This document shows, in pieces, positions 44,315 through 55,599 of a stretch of 64,000 nt of DNA. The stretch's first letter is position 1, and each line of letters starts with the position of its first letter. The notes below the pieces were generated by a model that was given only the letters and a program-made list of their open reading frames with translations, did not search any database and was not told the DNA's origin. Where the stretch lies: positions 233,361,832 to 233,425,831 of the forward strand of contig NC_090319.1 in NCBI RefSeq assembly GCF_040869045.1, given 5' to 3'. This DNA comes from Eurosta solidaginis (taxonomy: Eukaryota > Arthropoda > Insecta > Diptera > Tephritidae). Position numbers and translations under genes: made by a program.

Positions 44315-44884
44315 TCACGCTGGGTTTGTTGCAGCAGGCCTATGTTCGGCGGCCCTGTGGGTTGTTGTTAATAAAGTTGATGTTGCAGCAGGCCTATAAG
44401 CGGCGGCCCTGCTGGTTGTTGTTAATACAGTTGATGTGGCAGCAGGCCGATATGCGGCGGCCCTACTGGTTGTTGTTACTAAAGTGGATGTTGCAGCAGC
44501 CCTATATGAGGCGGCCCTGCTGGTTGTTGTTACTAAAGTTGATGTTGCAGCAGGCCTATATGAGGCGGCCCTGCTGGTTGTTGTTAATACAGTTGATGTT
44601 GCAGCAGGCCTATATGAAGCGGCCCTGCTGGTTGTTGTTACTAAAGTTGGTGGTGGTGGTACGTCCGGTGTTTGTTGTGCAGTTGGGTAGGCGCTGCCCA
44701 GGGGATTGCGGTTGTGGTTGCGCGGTCGAGGTGGTTGTTGTGGGCACTGGCGACGTTGTCGGTAGTTGCGCCCTTGGCTGTTGCGTCGCATGGGTGGTGG
44801 TTGCGCTAGGCCCACTGAAAGAGCGTGCTTGATGGAAACGTTGTTTCTGGTTGGCGCAGTTGGTGGTGGTTGCGCTAAGCACAC
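44315..44884 (-). CDS. Repeat-rich ORF, Thr/Ala/Pro, from a 54-bp minisatellite
   Basis: A 189-aa minus-strand frame. Residues ~1-80 are Pro/Arg/Asn/Gln-rich (RRNSQGRNYRQRRQCPQQPP). Residues ~80-189 are six copies of an 18-residue unit of the form TLVTTTSRAASYRPAATS. The DNA shows a 54-bp tandem repeat (44325-44645) with copies differing mostly by single bases. All copies keep the frame, but the opposite strand is also open, as expected from a 54-bp (3n) period, so coding is not proven. No signal peptide or known domain. It may be part of a retroelement gag tail or a mucin-like protein. Confidence 0.35.
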   Translation of the reverse strand: MCLAQPPPTAPTRNNVSIKHALSVGLAQPPPMRRNSQGRNYRQRRQCPQQPPRPRNHNRNPLGSAYPTAQQTPDVPPPPTLVTTTSRAASYRPAATSTVLTTTSRAASYRPAATSTLVTTTSRAASYRAAATSTLVTTTSRAAAYRPAATSTVLTTTSRAAAYRPAATSTLLTTTHRAAEHRPAATNPA

Positions 44885-44889
44885 TTAAA

Positions 44890-45889
44890 GAGCGTGCTTG
44901 ATGGTGCGCGGTTCCTAAACAGTTTTCTTGCGCCGTCGTCCAGTTATTGCATCTACTGCCGAAATGAATGAGTCCTCGTTGTTAGTTTGAAACTCCCTGT
45001 AGCATTAGTATGGCCGACAATTAGTTTGGAGGCAACTGTAGCTTAGTTCATACCCAGAGAAAAACAAAACGTGCAATTTTCTCACATACACAGCCGCCCC
45101 CCTTTTTTGACCAATGACAAATAAATGGTTACGTAAAGTGCAGCAGACACATTTAGGATTTAGCACGATTCTTTCGTTTTTTTCTTCCGTAAAACTTGCA
45201 CCTTTCACCCAACTGCTGCGGTTTAGGTTTTTTTTTTTTTTATAAACGCATTAGCGGCATCTCCTTACACAAATGAATTGCACTCAATTTTCCACACAGT
45301 TCTAACGCCAATATGCGAGAACTGTGCCGCTTTTGTCCCACTATATTAATTTATATCAGTTTCTTTATTTATTGGCTTCTTTTCACTAAGAAAGCGTTTA
45401 AAGCGCCGCGCCCAATTTGTGCGACCGAACTACCGCAAAATTTTATAACCAGGGCCACATAACGTAACAAAACTAAGAATTACTGGCCACGCCGAGTTTT
45501 TCCACCATCTAATCTTCAAAGTTGGCCACACACGTCCTGGGGCCCTATTCAGTAACTGTGAGTTTTAAAATGTACACTTTTTCTTCATATAATTCCCTGC
45601 AAAAATCGTGTGACCAAAAACGCACACAGCCACACGAATTTTTGACAGGGGTGACGATTTGGAATGAAAAATTCTCCAAATAAATAGGATGTTGACACAT
45701 TTAGCTTTCCCACAATGTATCGTGCTCTCTCGCACCTATTATTTTTATAGGGATAGCAAAATACGTCATTTTTGCGTGCAAAAAAATCCGCCATTTCTAA
45801 TTCAGCAGAGACAGCAAAACATTTGGTGTTGGAAAATTTTTTCAATTTTGGGAGTTTTAAGTGGAATATCTCCGGAAAGATTTAAAATT
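44890..45889. other. Unassigned; includes a Harbinger-like terminus
   Basis: No gene recognised. At 45540 the sequence ggggccctattcagtaactg resembles terminal repeats of Harbinger-type elements and recurs inverted at 58013-58031 in the centre of the large inverted duplication. A T-run lies at 45229-45241. Confidence 0.35.
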
Positions 45890-46357
45890 AAGAGGGAGTT
45901 CTCCAGATCACAAATATATATATTTTAAAGTGCGCAAACTTATAATTTAAAAGTTATTTGGTGTTAAAGTTTGCAAATTTCTATACAAATTTTATATGTG
46001 TATACGTATATATATGTGGCAGCACAACTTTGTAATGTCATCAATAAAATATATATATATATATATATATCTATGTGCATGTTGATACAAAAGCGCGATT
46101 GATTTAATAAAAACATTTATAATAAGTAAAAACAATGCAAAAATGAAATGTGAAATATACAGAAATGCAATTTAAGTTTATCGTTGCCAATTTATATAGA
46201 TATATATGTGGATTAAGGTTTTGAAAGATGTGTAAATTGTAATTTAAAGTGCTATAGAAATTTGCTAAATTTGCAAACTTTAACAACAAATAACTTTTAA
46301 ATTATAAGTTTTCGCACTTTAAAATATATATATTTGTGATCGGGAGAACTCCCTCTT
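45890..46357. repeat. 468-bp MITE with ~110-bp inverted arms
   Basis: The left arm starts aagagggagttctcc, followed by 'agatcacaaatatatatatt', 'ttaaagtgcgcaaacttata', 'atttaaaagttatttg'. The right arm is its reverse complement, ending ggagaactccctctt at 46357. The centre holds a (TA)n tract near 46048-46070. The arms could fold into a long hairpin. No ORF of note. Confidence 0.8.
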
Positions 46358-46435
46358 TCATTTGATACCAAGTTTTACCCCGAACTCGGGGGGTGCTATT
46401 CTAAAATTTTCCCGAATTCACAATTATATAGCACC

Positions 46436-46772
<337 letters not shown>

Positions 46773-46794
46773 TAACTGGCACCAATTGTTCACA

Positions 46795-46895
46795 CCAAAT
46801 TGTTAGGTACAGGATTCGCCACGGGTAGGTGAGGTTGGCAATCACAACCCCTTGAATAATTTTGGTCGGCAGGTATGCCGCGGATATATTCTTGG
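46795..46895 (-). repeat. SINE-like repeat fragment
   Basis: It contains 'ggattcgccacgggtaggtg', 'aggttggcaatc', 'acaaccccttgaat' and 'gcaggtatgccgcggatata', the reverse complement of the 41.9-kb family with internal deletions. It sits at the junction between the Cdc5 and Sec24CD fragments. Confidence 0.6.
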
Positions 46896-46918
46896 CAATT
46901 GTTATTGACGGCTTTTAT

Positions 46919-47751
46919 GATGCCACCAACACAACCTGGACAGACGCCAATGCTCAGTCAACCACCCAAGCCGGGTCAGCCCCCAATACCCGGACACGTC
47001 CGGACGTCCTGGTTATAATGTATGCTAATACAACTAATAATTTACAAATTTTCTGATTATTTTTGTGTTATTTTCTTTAGCAACCACCTGCACCTGTTAC
47101 TGGTAAATATCAACAGCCGCAACAGTATGATCAAGCCTAACGCCGTTTAGATCCCGATCAGATGCCAAATCCGATAAGAGTTATCATTGAAAATAAAAAT
47201 AGCGCTGGTGGTGCTTTTATTACTAATGAACAGGGTTTATTACCACCATTGGTGACCACTAAATATGTGGTAGAAGATCAGGGTAACTCCTCGCCACGTT
47301 ACTTTAGGTATCGATAATCGAAATTAATGTTTTGTTTGGCAATTACATTGATCTTTCTTCTTTGCAGGTCGTCTTTGTATTACATACCTGCAACAGCTGA
47401 TTTATTAAAAACAACAGCGTTGTCCATTACACTTAGCGTCTCACCAATGGCACGCACGGTTGAGGGTGAATATGAGCCACCCATTGTAAATTTTGGTGAA
47501 TTGGGTGCAATTAGATGTAATCGTTGCAAGGCTCAATAGCAACTTGTAGATGCTGGTCGTCATTTCTAATGTCTAATGTGTAAAGTAACAAGAGATGGTA
47601 AAAAAATCTTTCACTTTTACTTGTGTTCATTGATCCATATTTTTTCTCAACAGTGCCAACTGCATATTTCCAACATTTGGGTCATACCGGACAGCGTGTC
47701 GATAAATATGAACGTCCTGAACTTGTATTGGGTACATGAGTATTTGTGTAA
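46919..47751 (+). pseudogene. Sec24CD: Sec24CD (COPII coat, Sec24C/D type) fragment with introns
   Basis: Block 1 (46919-47025): PPTQPGQTPMLSQPPKPGQP, the Pro/Gln-rich N-terminal region. The intron ends ttttctttag (47081). Block 2: PPAPVTGKYQQPQQYDQA, stop, RRLDPDQMPNPIRVI, NEQGLLPPLVTTKYVVEDQG, NSSPRYF. The intron ends ttctttgcag. Block 3: SSLYYIPATADLLKTTALSI, VSPMARTVEGEYEPPIVNFG, IRCNRCKAQ (zinc-finger cysteines), DAGRHF.CLMCKV. The intron ends ttctcaacag. Block 4: [30 protein letters not shown]. Sec24 is the cargo adaptor of COPII vesicles. In-frame stops and a lost zinc-finger segment show decay. It joins directly to CCT7 at about 47752. Confidence 0.85.
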
Positions 47752-48775
47752 AAAATGCTTGGGTACCGATAGCTCTCATGGTAAACCTCAACTCATATCC
47801 AACATCAATGCCTCGCATTCAATTGTGGCACTGTACGCACTACATGGGTTCACGTAGTATGGACAAGTATATTGTTGATTCCAGTGGTAAGGCCACAATT
47901 TCAAATGATGGAGCAACCATTATGAAACTATTGGATATTGTGAATCCAGCCGTAAAACTCTAGTAGACATCGCCAAATTTCAAAATGCTGAGGTAAGTTT
48001 TTTGTTATATTAGAATATGTAGAATAAAAATGTTTCTCTTATCAGGTCGGCGATGGCACCCCTTCAGTAGTATTTTAAGCATGTGAAATCTTAAAACAAG
48101 TTAAGCCAGATGTTGAGGAAGGCGTGCATGCACGTATCATCATTAAAGCTATACGTAAAGCATTACAATTATGCATGCTAAAATATGACATGGCTGTACA
48201 TGTCGAAGCGCCAATCAAAGGAGCAACAAAGTGCTTTATTGGAAAAATGATCTGACACAGCAATGTCCTCCAATGTCCAAGAGTATCAAAAAATTGTTGA
48301 TGCTGAATGGCGTATTCTGTAGAATAAACTAGCTAAGTAAGGCGCCAATGTTGTGTTTTCTAAATTACCAATTTGTGATGTTGCTACACAGTATTTTGCA
48401 GATCGTGATATGTTGTGTGCTGTTCATGTACCAGAAGAAGATTGGAAACGTAGAATGAAAGCTTGTGGTGGTGCTGTTATGACTACAGCTAATGATAATA
48501 ATTCAAGTGTTTTGGGTCAATGTGATTAGTTTGAAGAACGTCAGGTTGGTGGTGAACGTTTCAATATTTTCCAATGTTTGACATTAATTTCATTTTTATA
48601 GTTTATAATTATTTAATGGTTGCGTTAATGCTAGAACAAGTACATTGATTTTACGTGGCAGTGTTGAACAATTTATGGAAGAAACTGAGCTTCGTTACAT
48701 GATGCTATAATGCTTGTGCGGCGGACAATTAAACATGATTCTGTTGTTGCTGGTAAGTCAAAATACAAATGGAAA
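47752..48775 (+). pseudogene. CCT7: CCT7 (TCP-1 eta chaperonin subunit) fragment with intron
   Basis: It starts abruptly after the Sec24 match: [20 protein letters not shown], then [44 protein letters not shown]. An intron lies at about 47993-48045 (gtaagttttt ... ctcttatcag). Then: VGDGTPSVV (ATP-site loop, expected GDGTTSV), EILKQVKPDVEEGVHARIII, deletion, [89 protein letters not shown]7 is a subunit of the cytosolic TRiC chaperonin that folds actin and tubulin. Stops, frameshifts and a missing ~120-codon block make it a pseudogene. Confidence 0.88.
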
Positions 48776-48790
48776 AAAATATCTAATCTT

Positions 48791-48957
48791 AGGGCCTCAT
48801 TCTCTATTACGAAACGAAGTTTCGATGCGGATCAGAGACGAATCGCTAGTGTATTTGCACTATGTTAAACAATGGCAACTTATCACTTGACAATTACTTT
48901 TGCCTTCCTGTTAGTTAGAAAGGTAAAGACCGAACGAAAATAATAGAGAATACCATT
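48791..48957. repeat. ~165-bp MITE, Harbinger-like ends
   Basis: The left end agggcctcattctctattac is matched by the inverted right end aataatagagaataccatt (48939-48957). The interior contains 'gaaacgaagtttcgatgcgg'. Non-coding. Confidence 0.6.
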
Positions 48958-49136
48958 GCTTGGCCTGAAGGTTTAATAAGGCCACATAAATCGTTCCCGA
49001 GATGGTCGGGCTAGCACTTTAATGGTGCTGTGTTACCGTAGCGTACCGGATCTGTATCCGGCTAAAGGACCATCACACCGATAACACTCCCCAAAGCCTT
49101 CGGGAGACAACCTTATCGCTACAAAAACAACAACAA
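48958..49136 (+). repeat. SINE-like repeat, 3' half with CAA tail
   Basis: It contains 'ttggcctgaaggtttaataa', 'gatggtcgggctagcacttt', 'accggatctgtatccggcta', 'caccgataacactccccaaa' and ends 'accttatcgctac' plus aaaaacaacaacaaca. Same family as 41886-42286, 5' truncated. Confidence 0.7.
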
Positions 49137-49765
49137 CATTGTGTCCAAATCCCAAAAAAAAAACTATAAAATTTGTGTCAGTGAAATGATAATTATTGCT
49201 TTTGGTTGTTAGTTTTGAGGCATCGTCATCGAGTTCTTTCTGATCGTATATGCCGGTTCTTTTGCATTCTTTTACATGCATAAAGTGCCGTTGAAGCCTT
49301 CCTCACCCTTTTCTCAACGTTGAGCTTCCATGACAGCTTACTGTCTAGAATCATTCCTAGATATTTTGTGCAAGGTTTCTCCAATACGGTCGCCCCTCCT
49401 AACTTAGGCCTGGTCCAATTAGGGACCTTGTACCTCTTTGTAAACAAGACCATATGCAACGTCATCTGCGTAAACCGTCAGTTCTTCTGGTCCCTCGTAG
49501 AATCCCCTAAGCAGTTGGTTAATGACCAGCGTCCACAGCAGAGGTGATAGCACCCCTCCCTGCGGAGTGCCCCTGTCCACTAATTTCGTGGCCGCATACA
49601 ATCCCCATTGCGATGTAATCTTACTGCAGTTTAACATGCAGTCGATCCATCTGGGTAAGGCTGGATGTACTTTAAGGTAATTAAGACCATCAATAATCGC
49701 CCATTTAGAAAGCCCCGGCAATGCTTAAGAAGATTTCTAGAGCATATTCCTTATATTCCAGGGCT

Positions 49766-50738
49766 TTTTAAACGGTTTTATTTAGCTTGAGTTGACAGGC
49801 TGCACGGCCGCATTCACGGCCGTTGTGAACGAATCTTGTAATTGAAATTTAAGCAACTTCCCGATAAGCTACAAGCTTGAAGCTTGAAAAATCGCCGCTA
49901 GGTGGCGCAAGGATCGAGATATTCGCAAAATTCGCATTTGTGGTCCGATTTGGCTCATATTTGGAATACATAATACATGCAAGAATAGAAATCGACGTGT
50001 GAAAAAAATCGCCACTAGGTGGCGCACGGATCGAGATAATCACAAAAATCGTATTTGTTGTCCGATTCGGCTCATATTTAGAACACATAATACATACAAG
50101 AATAGAAAGCGACCTATCAAAAAAATCGCCGCTAGGTGGAACACATAATACATACATGAATAGAAAGCGACCTATGATGCCCGATTTGTCTCATATTTGG
50201 AACAAATATTGCATACAGTCCAGTAGAAGTGACATCAAAATATTTTGGAGTTGGAGGAGGGACAAGCATACGTGGCGCAGAGTCGAGTAAAGTATTTGGA
50301 AGGATTATGTATTGAGGACTTAGGTTGTTACAAATTGTCAGGAAAGAGTCCTTGTATTAATGAGTCACTAAATGAACTAAATAGAATGAGAAATAATAGG
50401 CAATTAAATAAAGACTAAAAACTTGAAAATAAAACAATTTAAAAAAAATTTTTAAGTTAAACGGTTTTATTGAAAACAATACTTACATGAAATAATAAAA
50501 ATGCGAAAAGCTAGAAAATAATTAGGTAGGTCCTAGGTACTAGTCATCACACTCCTTATCAATCTAGGGCTTTTATTTAATTGTCAGATCAACGCCCTAG
50601 ATTGATAAGGAGTGTGATGACTAGTACCTAGGACCTACCTAATTATTTTCTAGCTTTTCGTATTTTTATTATTTCATGTAAGTATTGTTTTCAATAAAAC
50701 CGTTTAACTTAAAAATTTTTTTTAAATTATTTTATTCT
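49766..50738. repeat. Composite MITE-like insertion inside the LOA RT
   Basis: It begins ctttttaaacggttttattt and ends with the inverted motif caataaaaccgtttaactta; the same terminal motif also starts the inner palindrome at 50455. Inside are about 2.5 copies of a ~118-120-bp tandem repeat (49888-50215) marked by 'aaaatcgccgctaggtggcg', 'cgatttggctcatatttgga' and 'acataatacatacaagaata'. It splits the RT between the blocks ..ISIE and YKEYALEIF. Confidence 0.6.
50430..50734. repeat. Near-perfect palindrome, 141-bp arms, 23-nt loop
   Basis: The left arm 50430-50570 ends ccttatcaatctagggc. The right arm 50594-50734 starts gccctagattgataagg and follows the reverse complement almost exactly; one difference seen is 'atgcg' versus 'atacg' near 50500/50661. 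The arms end in the 'aaacggttttatt' motif. It could form a long cruciform or hairpin. Confidence 0.85.
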
Positions 50739-51597
50739 ATGCTTATTACCACCCTATGCAATGCGGTGTCTACTGACTTGCCTTTGGTGTACGCCTGTTG
50801 TGTTGTGGAGAGCAGCTTTTCATCCACGTTGGACTTTATGTACACATCTATCAGCCTCTCAAAGGTTTTGAGCAGAAATGATGTTAAGCTATTGGGTCTA
50901 TAATCTTTGGGATACACGTGACCGATCTTCCCCGCCTTTGGTAGGAAAGCTACACGAGCAGTTCTCCAAGAGTGCGGTACATGATTCAGTTTATGCACCC
51001 ATCGAATATTATTTTAAGCCATCCCGCGACCGCCCTACTTGAAACTTGTAGCATGGCCGGACATGTACCATCTGAGCCCGGCGATTTCACCACCACTACG
51101 AGGTCCTCAGTAGTGTAATTAGGCAACATATATGAATGCAGCTGTTTCCTTACCATTACTACAGCTCACACCCGTCCTTCCGTTTGCGCATAGTAAACGC
51201 CAAATCCGCGCGCGCTAAGTCCAGAAACCTTTCCTCCCGATGGCAGCCACGGCTCCTGCATCAGTGCGTTAGGAGGAGGAGTTCGCTCGACGCCACTTTA
51301 TTGTGTTGGAGGTTTATCTGTAGGACTCGCAGCACCAATGGGCTGCTTGTCCCCCTCCAGCAGCTTCATCGTGACGTCGTCGTCCTCCCCTAGCCCTTTT
51401 GGTTTAGAGTGTTCGAAACCCCCTTCAGCCTCTTGTACCTGTTGTGCCGGGTGTTCCTCTGTGCGACTCACAGCACCATCAGGCTGTTGGTCCCCTCCTA
51501 ACACATTCGGGGTGACGTGGGCTACCTCCACCTGTCTTTTTTCCCTTAGGCTTTTGATGTCCTTTTCGACTTCGCCCACGTCCAACGTGTTAGGACT

Positions 51598-52953
51598 TTA
51601 ATACCCGTGACTTCTTTTCCTGAGTCGCATATAAATTTTTCCTGTACCTAAGGACATTTTTCCAAGCTGCGCGTACAATATATCCTCCGTCTGCTTGTTT
51701 ATTTGGAAGATGTATAACTGACCTTCCTCCGTAGGCCGAGATACAGTAAGAACCTCCAATCCTGTGTCGGTATGTTCGGATTCTGATTCTGCAAAAGTCG
51801 CAGTGTATCCTCCGACTTCATCACGCATGGTCTCCATACCTTAACTTTTGGTACCTTGGGGATTCGCGCTTTATCCACCATCTCAAAACGCGCGTTTGTG
51901 CCCTGCCTTTGGAACTACTTCCTCCAGCCACCGCAAGCTCGCGATGTTGTCGCACGCTATCATCTTTATACCATTATACCATCCCCCAAATCAAAGGTTG
52001 GAAGGAGCTTACTTGGTTATTCCCGCATCATCTTAAGCATTAAGCTAATAAGCTGCTTTTCTACAGATCTCGACCTTTCACTAGTCATCTGTTCGAAAGG
52101 ACTGCTACGATCAACCAGCGCACAGTCAGTGACTGCTTTGCCACATCACTCATCTTCTCGGGAAAAGCCGGCGTCTTAGTGTTATTTCCCTTTGGCACCT
52201 CCGAGAAAGCCGGAGTCTTAGCTCCCTTTAGCACCTCCGAGAAAGTCGGAGTCTTAGCGTTATCTCCCTTTGGCTTATCTCCTACTTCCATAGTTGGAAC
52301 TTCCCTCTGACCCGCAGCCTTCGAGGTAGTTGCTACCTCGCTATTGGGGCCCATCTGTCGTACAGCTTTGGGCCTACTTGTCTTGTCTATGGGACTGCCC
52401 TGCGTCGCGGCTCTGGGACTGGGCCCTTTCTGCCTCTTGAAAGCAGGCTTGTCGCCTTCCGCCGAACGTTGCCTTTTCATTCTGCCATTCGACGCTTCTT
52501 CCTCCTCATACCGGTTGCAGAACCGAGGGTTTCTCGCAGCAAATCTTTTGAACTGCCTTCGACCTACTTCTACCGCCTCATGAGCCCATGCCAAGCGCTC
52601 GATCTCCTCTTCTGTTGGGTCCACCACTGCTCCCATGCGTTGTACAATTCTTAGTACTGCACGGTACTTCGAGAGAGCTCTTTGCTCCGTACCCTTCTCC
52701 ACTCTTCTACTTCTTTTTCATTTGTGTGCTTCTCCAAGACGGAGTTCATTGAATCAGCACTACTCTCGCACCCCGAGTCCGACGCATCGCTTAATGCGTA
52801 TCTGTCGTCCTTGGCTTGTGGCTCAGTCCTCTTCTTATCATCGTCCTTATGAAAATTAGGTAATGAGTCGTTCATCTTGGTCGTACGACCACCAGCCCGA
52901 CAAGGCGGGCTCAGCGGTCCAGTAATATATACGGGGAAAGAACCGTCAGCCAC
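51598..52953 (-). pseudogene. LOA ORF1 (gag-like) fragments
   Basis: Frames on the minus strand include DDRYALSDASDSGCESSADS, ALSKYRAVLRIVQRMGAVVD, PTEEEIERLAWAHEAVEVGR, a Lys/Arg-rich region (RMKRQRSAEGDKPAFKRQKG), then three short repeats of the form AKTPTFSEVLKG/AKTPAFSEVPKG/TKTPAFPEKMSD. The end of a DUF4780-like domain follows (VLTVSRPTEEGQLYIFQINK, LGKMSLGTGKIYMRL). Frameshifts separate the pieces. Confidence 0.65.
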
Positions 52954-53229
52954 AGCAGCGCCCCTTACTGTGGTAAGGCCATCAATACTTCCCGAGGTGG
53001 TCCGGTATCGGGAAGGCTCCGTTCGAATACAGCCGAATTTATCCCCTGGCTACAAATCGTCCGATAGGCACGGTCCGCATAACACCCTGGATTAGGGGGT
53101 TGGCAGTTCTTGGTCACCGATATCCCGCCGCCCTCCTATGAGGCGAAACGGCGTAGATGCCAGTCCTAAACAGATCCTCCTCATAGTCGGGCGCTATGGA
53201 GATCGGCTAAGCCCTCACAACAACGACGA

Positions 53230-53500
53230 TTTTCGTTACAATTGCTAGTGCATGCTCTCCAATATGTAGATCCTGATGGAAAGTCCAAAATTTTAGGGTG
53301 TAAGACAGTCGGTAGGGTAATGCCATATGTTCGAAATTTGGCGCGGTCATGTTTTAAATAAGGTCACCGATGATTTGGTTGGTGACAATATCAGGTTTCG
53401 CGAGGCGACAAAACTGGAGAGATTGGGAGATAGCTGTTTAGCATAGGCGTAGAAGCAATAGTGACTGCTGGTGGTAAAGGTAGCTATTGATATGTAGAAG
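53230..53500 (-). mobile_element. Jockey RT fragment in left arm
   Basis: The reverse complement encodes decayed pieces of the RT palm/thumb seen more clearly at 62850-63130 (INSYLPNLSSFFALRNLILS and LPTVLHPKILGVTF). It breaks at about 53230 where the LOA element begins. Confidence 0.65.
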
Positions 53501-53546
53501 TTAAGCAGAAGTTTGAATATGAGTTTTTTTTTAAGTTATAGCAAAA

Positions 53547-55409
53547 CAAGTAAGGAAGGCTAAGTTCGGGTGTAACCGAACATTACATACTCAGTTGAGA
53601 GCTGTGGAGACAAAGTAAGGGAAAATCACCATGTTGTAAAAAGAACCTAGGGCAACCCTGGAATGTGTTTGTATGACATGTGTATCAAATGGAAGGTATT
53701 AAAGATTATTTTAAGAGGAAGTGGGCCATAGTTTTATAGATGGACGCCATTTAGGGATATCGCCATAAAGGTGGACCAGGCCTGACTCTAGAATTTGTTT
53801 GTACGATATGGGTATCAAATGAAAGGTGTTAATGAGTATTTTAAAAGGGCGTGGGCCTTAGTTCAATAGGTGGACGCCTTTTCAAGATATCGCCATAAAG
53901 GTGGACCAGGGGTGACTCTAGAATTTGTTTGTACGATACGGGTATAAAATTAAAGGTGTTAATGAGTATTTTAAAAGGGAGTGGGCCTTAGTTCTATAGG
54001 TGGATGCCTTTTCGAGATATCGCCATAAAGATGGGCCAGGGGTGACTCTAGAATTTTTTTGTACGATATGGGTATCAAATGAAAGGTATTAATGAGTATT
54101 TTAAAAAGGAGTGGCCCTTAGTTCTATATGTGGACGCCTTTTCGAGATATCGCCATAAGCGTGGACCAGGGGTGACTGTAGAATGTGTTTGTACGATATG
54201 GGTATCAAATTAAAGGTATTAATGAGGGTTTTAAAAGGGAGTGGCCCTTAGTTGTATATGTGAAGGCGTTTTCGAGATATCGACCAAAATGTGGACCAGG
54301 GTGATCCAGAACATCATCTGTCGGGTACCGTTAATTTATTTATATATGTAATATCACGAACAGTATTCCTTCCAAGATTCCAAGGGCTTTTGATTTCGCC
54401 CTGCAAAACTTTCTCATTTTCTTCTACTTAATATGGTAGGTGGCACACCCATTTTACCAAGTTTTTTCCTAAAGTTATATTTTGCTTAAATAGACCAATA
54501 CAATTACCATGTTTCATCCCTTTTTTCGTATTTGGTATATAATTATGGCATTTTTTTCATTTTTCGTAATTTTCGATATCGAAAAAGTGGGCGTGGTCAT
54601 AGTCGGATTTCGGCCATTTTTTACACCAATACAAAGTGAGTTCAGGTAAGTACGTGAACTGAGTTTAGTAAAGATATATCGATTTTTGCTCAAGTTATCG
54701 TGTTAGCGGCCGAGCGGAAGGACGGACGGTCGACTGTGTATAAAAACTGGGCGTGGCTTCAACCGATTTTGCCCTTTTTCACAGAAAATAGTTATCGTCC
54801 TAGAATCTAAGCCTCTACCAAATTTCACAAGGATTGGTAAATTTTTGTTCGACTTATGGCATTAAAAGTATCCTAGACAAATTAAATGGAAAAGGGCGGA
54901 GCCACACCCATTTTGAAATTTTGTTTTATTTTTGTATTTTGGTGCAACATATCATTACTGGAGTTGAATGTTGACATAATTTACTTATATACTGTAAAGA
55001 TATTAACTTTTCTTTTAAAATTTGAATTTAAAAAAAATTTTTTTTAAAAAGTGGGCGTGGTCGTTCTCCGATTTTGCTAATTTTTATTAAGCAGACATAT
55101 AGTAATAAGAGTAACGTTCCTGCCAAATTTCATCATGATATCTTCAACGCCTGCCAAATTACAGCTTGCAAAACTTCTAAATTACCTTCTTTTAAAAGTG
55201 GGCGGTGCCACGCCCATTGTCCAAAATTTTACTAGTTTTCTATTCTGCGTCATAAGTTCAACTCACTTACCAAGTTTCATCGGATAATCGGTATTTAGTA
55301 ATGAATTATCGCACTTTTTCGATTTTTCGAAAGTTTCGATATCGAAAAAGTGGGCGTGGTTATTGTCCGATATCGTTCACTCTGTGAGCTCTGCTCAACT
55401 GAGTATAAA
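53547..55409. repeat. 1.86-kb dispersed repeat with internal 130-bp tandem array
   Basis: It begins caagtaaggaaggctaagtt and continues 'cgggtgtaaccgaacattac', 'atactcagttgagagct'; it ends 'agctctgctcaactgagtat' plus aaaaa, so its ends share an inverted ctcagttgag motif. Within 53.67-54.3 kb five units repeat at exactly 130-bp spacing (landmark ggtatcaaat at 53811, 54071 and 54201; variants at 53681 and 53941). The right arm preserves the empty site ('agttattgcaaaaaagtgtt'), which shows that insertion followed the duplication. No ORF. Confidence 0.75.
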
Positions 55410-55599
55410 AAGCGTTGAGGATTTTTAATATCTTACCAGGTACCTTCGTACATGTTTCTAAGAATGAAGAATAAAACCTATTCAAACTCAATTTTCACCA
55501 GGACAAAGCCGCTGAGACTTCGCTATACTTTAACATACAATACGTTACCCCATTTTAGCACAACTATCATTTTTTGATTTTATAAAATGTTTCTTCCTC

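Larger units (their letters stand above)
49226..51330 (-). pseudogene. LOA ORF2 fragments (endonuclease start and RT), interrupted
   Basis: VLQINLQHNKVASSELLLL and MQEPWLPSG (endonuclease start, ~51320-51225) are followed by a gap. RT blocks follow: SWRTARVAFLPKAGKIGHVY, PKDYRPNSLTSFLLKTFERL, QQAYTKGKSVDTALHRVVIS (50998-50735). After the insertion, YKEYALEIF..IAGAF and LPRWIDCMLNCSKITSQWG, RGTPQGGVLSPLLWTLVINQ, LTVYADDVA (catalytic YADD), YLGMILDSKLSWKLNVEKR. Frame breaks are frequent. Confidence 0.75.
49215..53225 (-). mobile_element. Second LOA/I-group non-LTR retrotransposon, decayed
   Basis: Minus-strand order: 5' region near 53.2 kb, ORF1 fragments (52953-51598), a short endonuclease start near 51320, then RT blocks (50998-50732 and 49735-49226). 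A ~970-bp insertion (49766-50738) splits the RT. The RNase H and 3' tail are absent, so the 3' end is truncated at about 49215. Its 5' end lies in the Jockey remnant that begins the left arm of the inverted duplication. It is a different family from the 3.7-9.6 kb copy, with many stops. Confidence 0.7.

Noticed and set aside
44326..44832. 168-aa plus-strand repeat ORF (MLQQAYMRRPCWLLL-type units)
   Set aside because: It is the antisense of the 54-bp minisatellite; a 3n repeat keeps several frames open. The minus-strand frame has the more plausible composition, but neither is proven.
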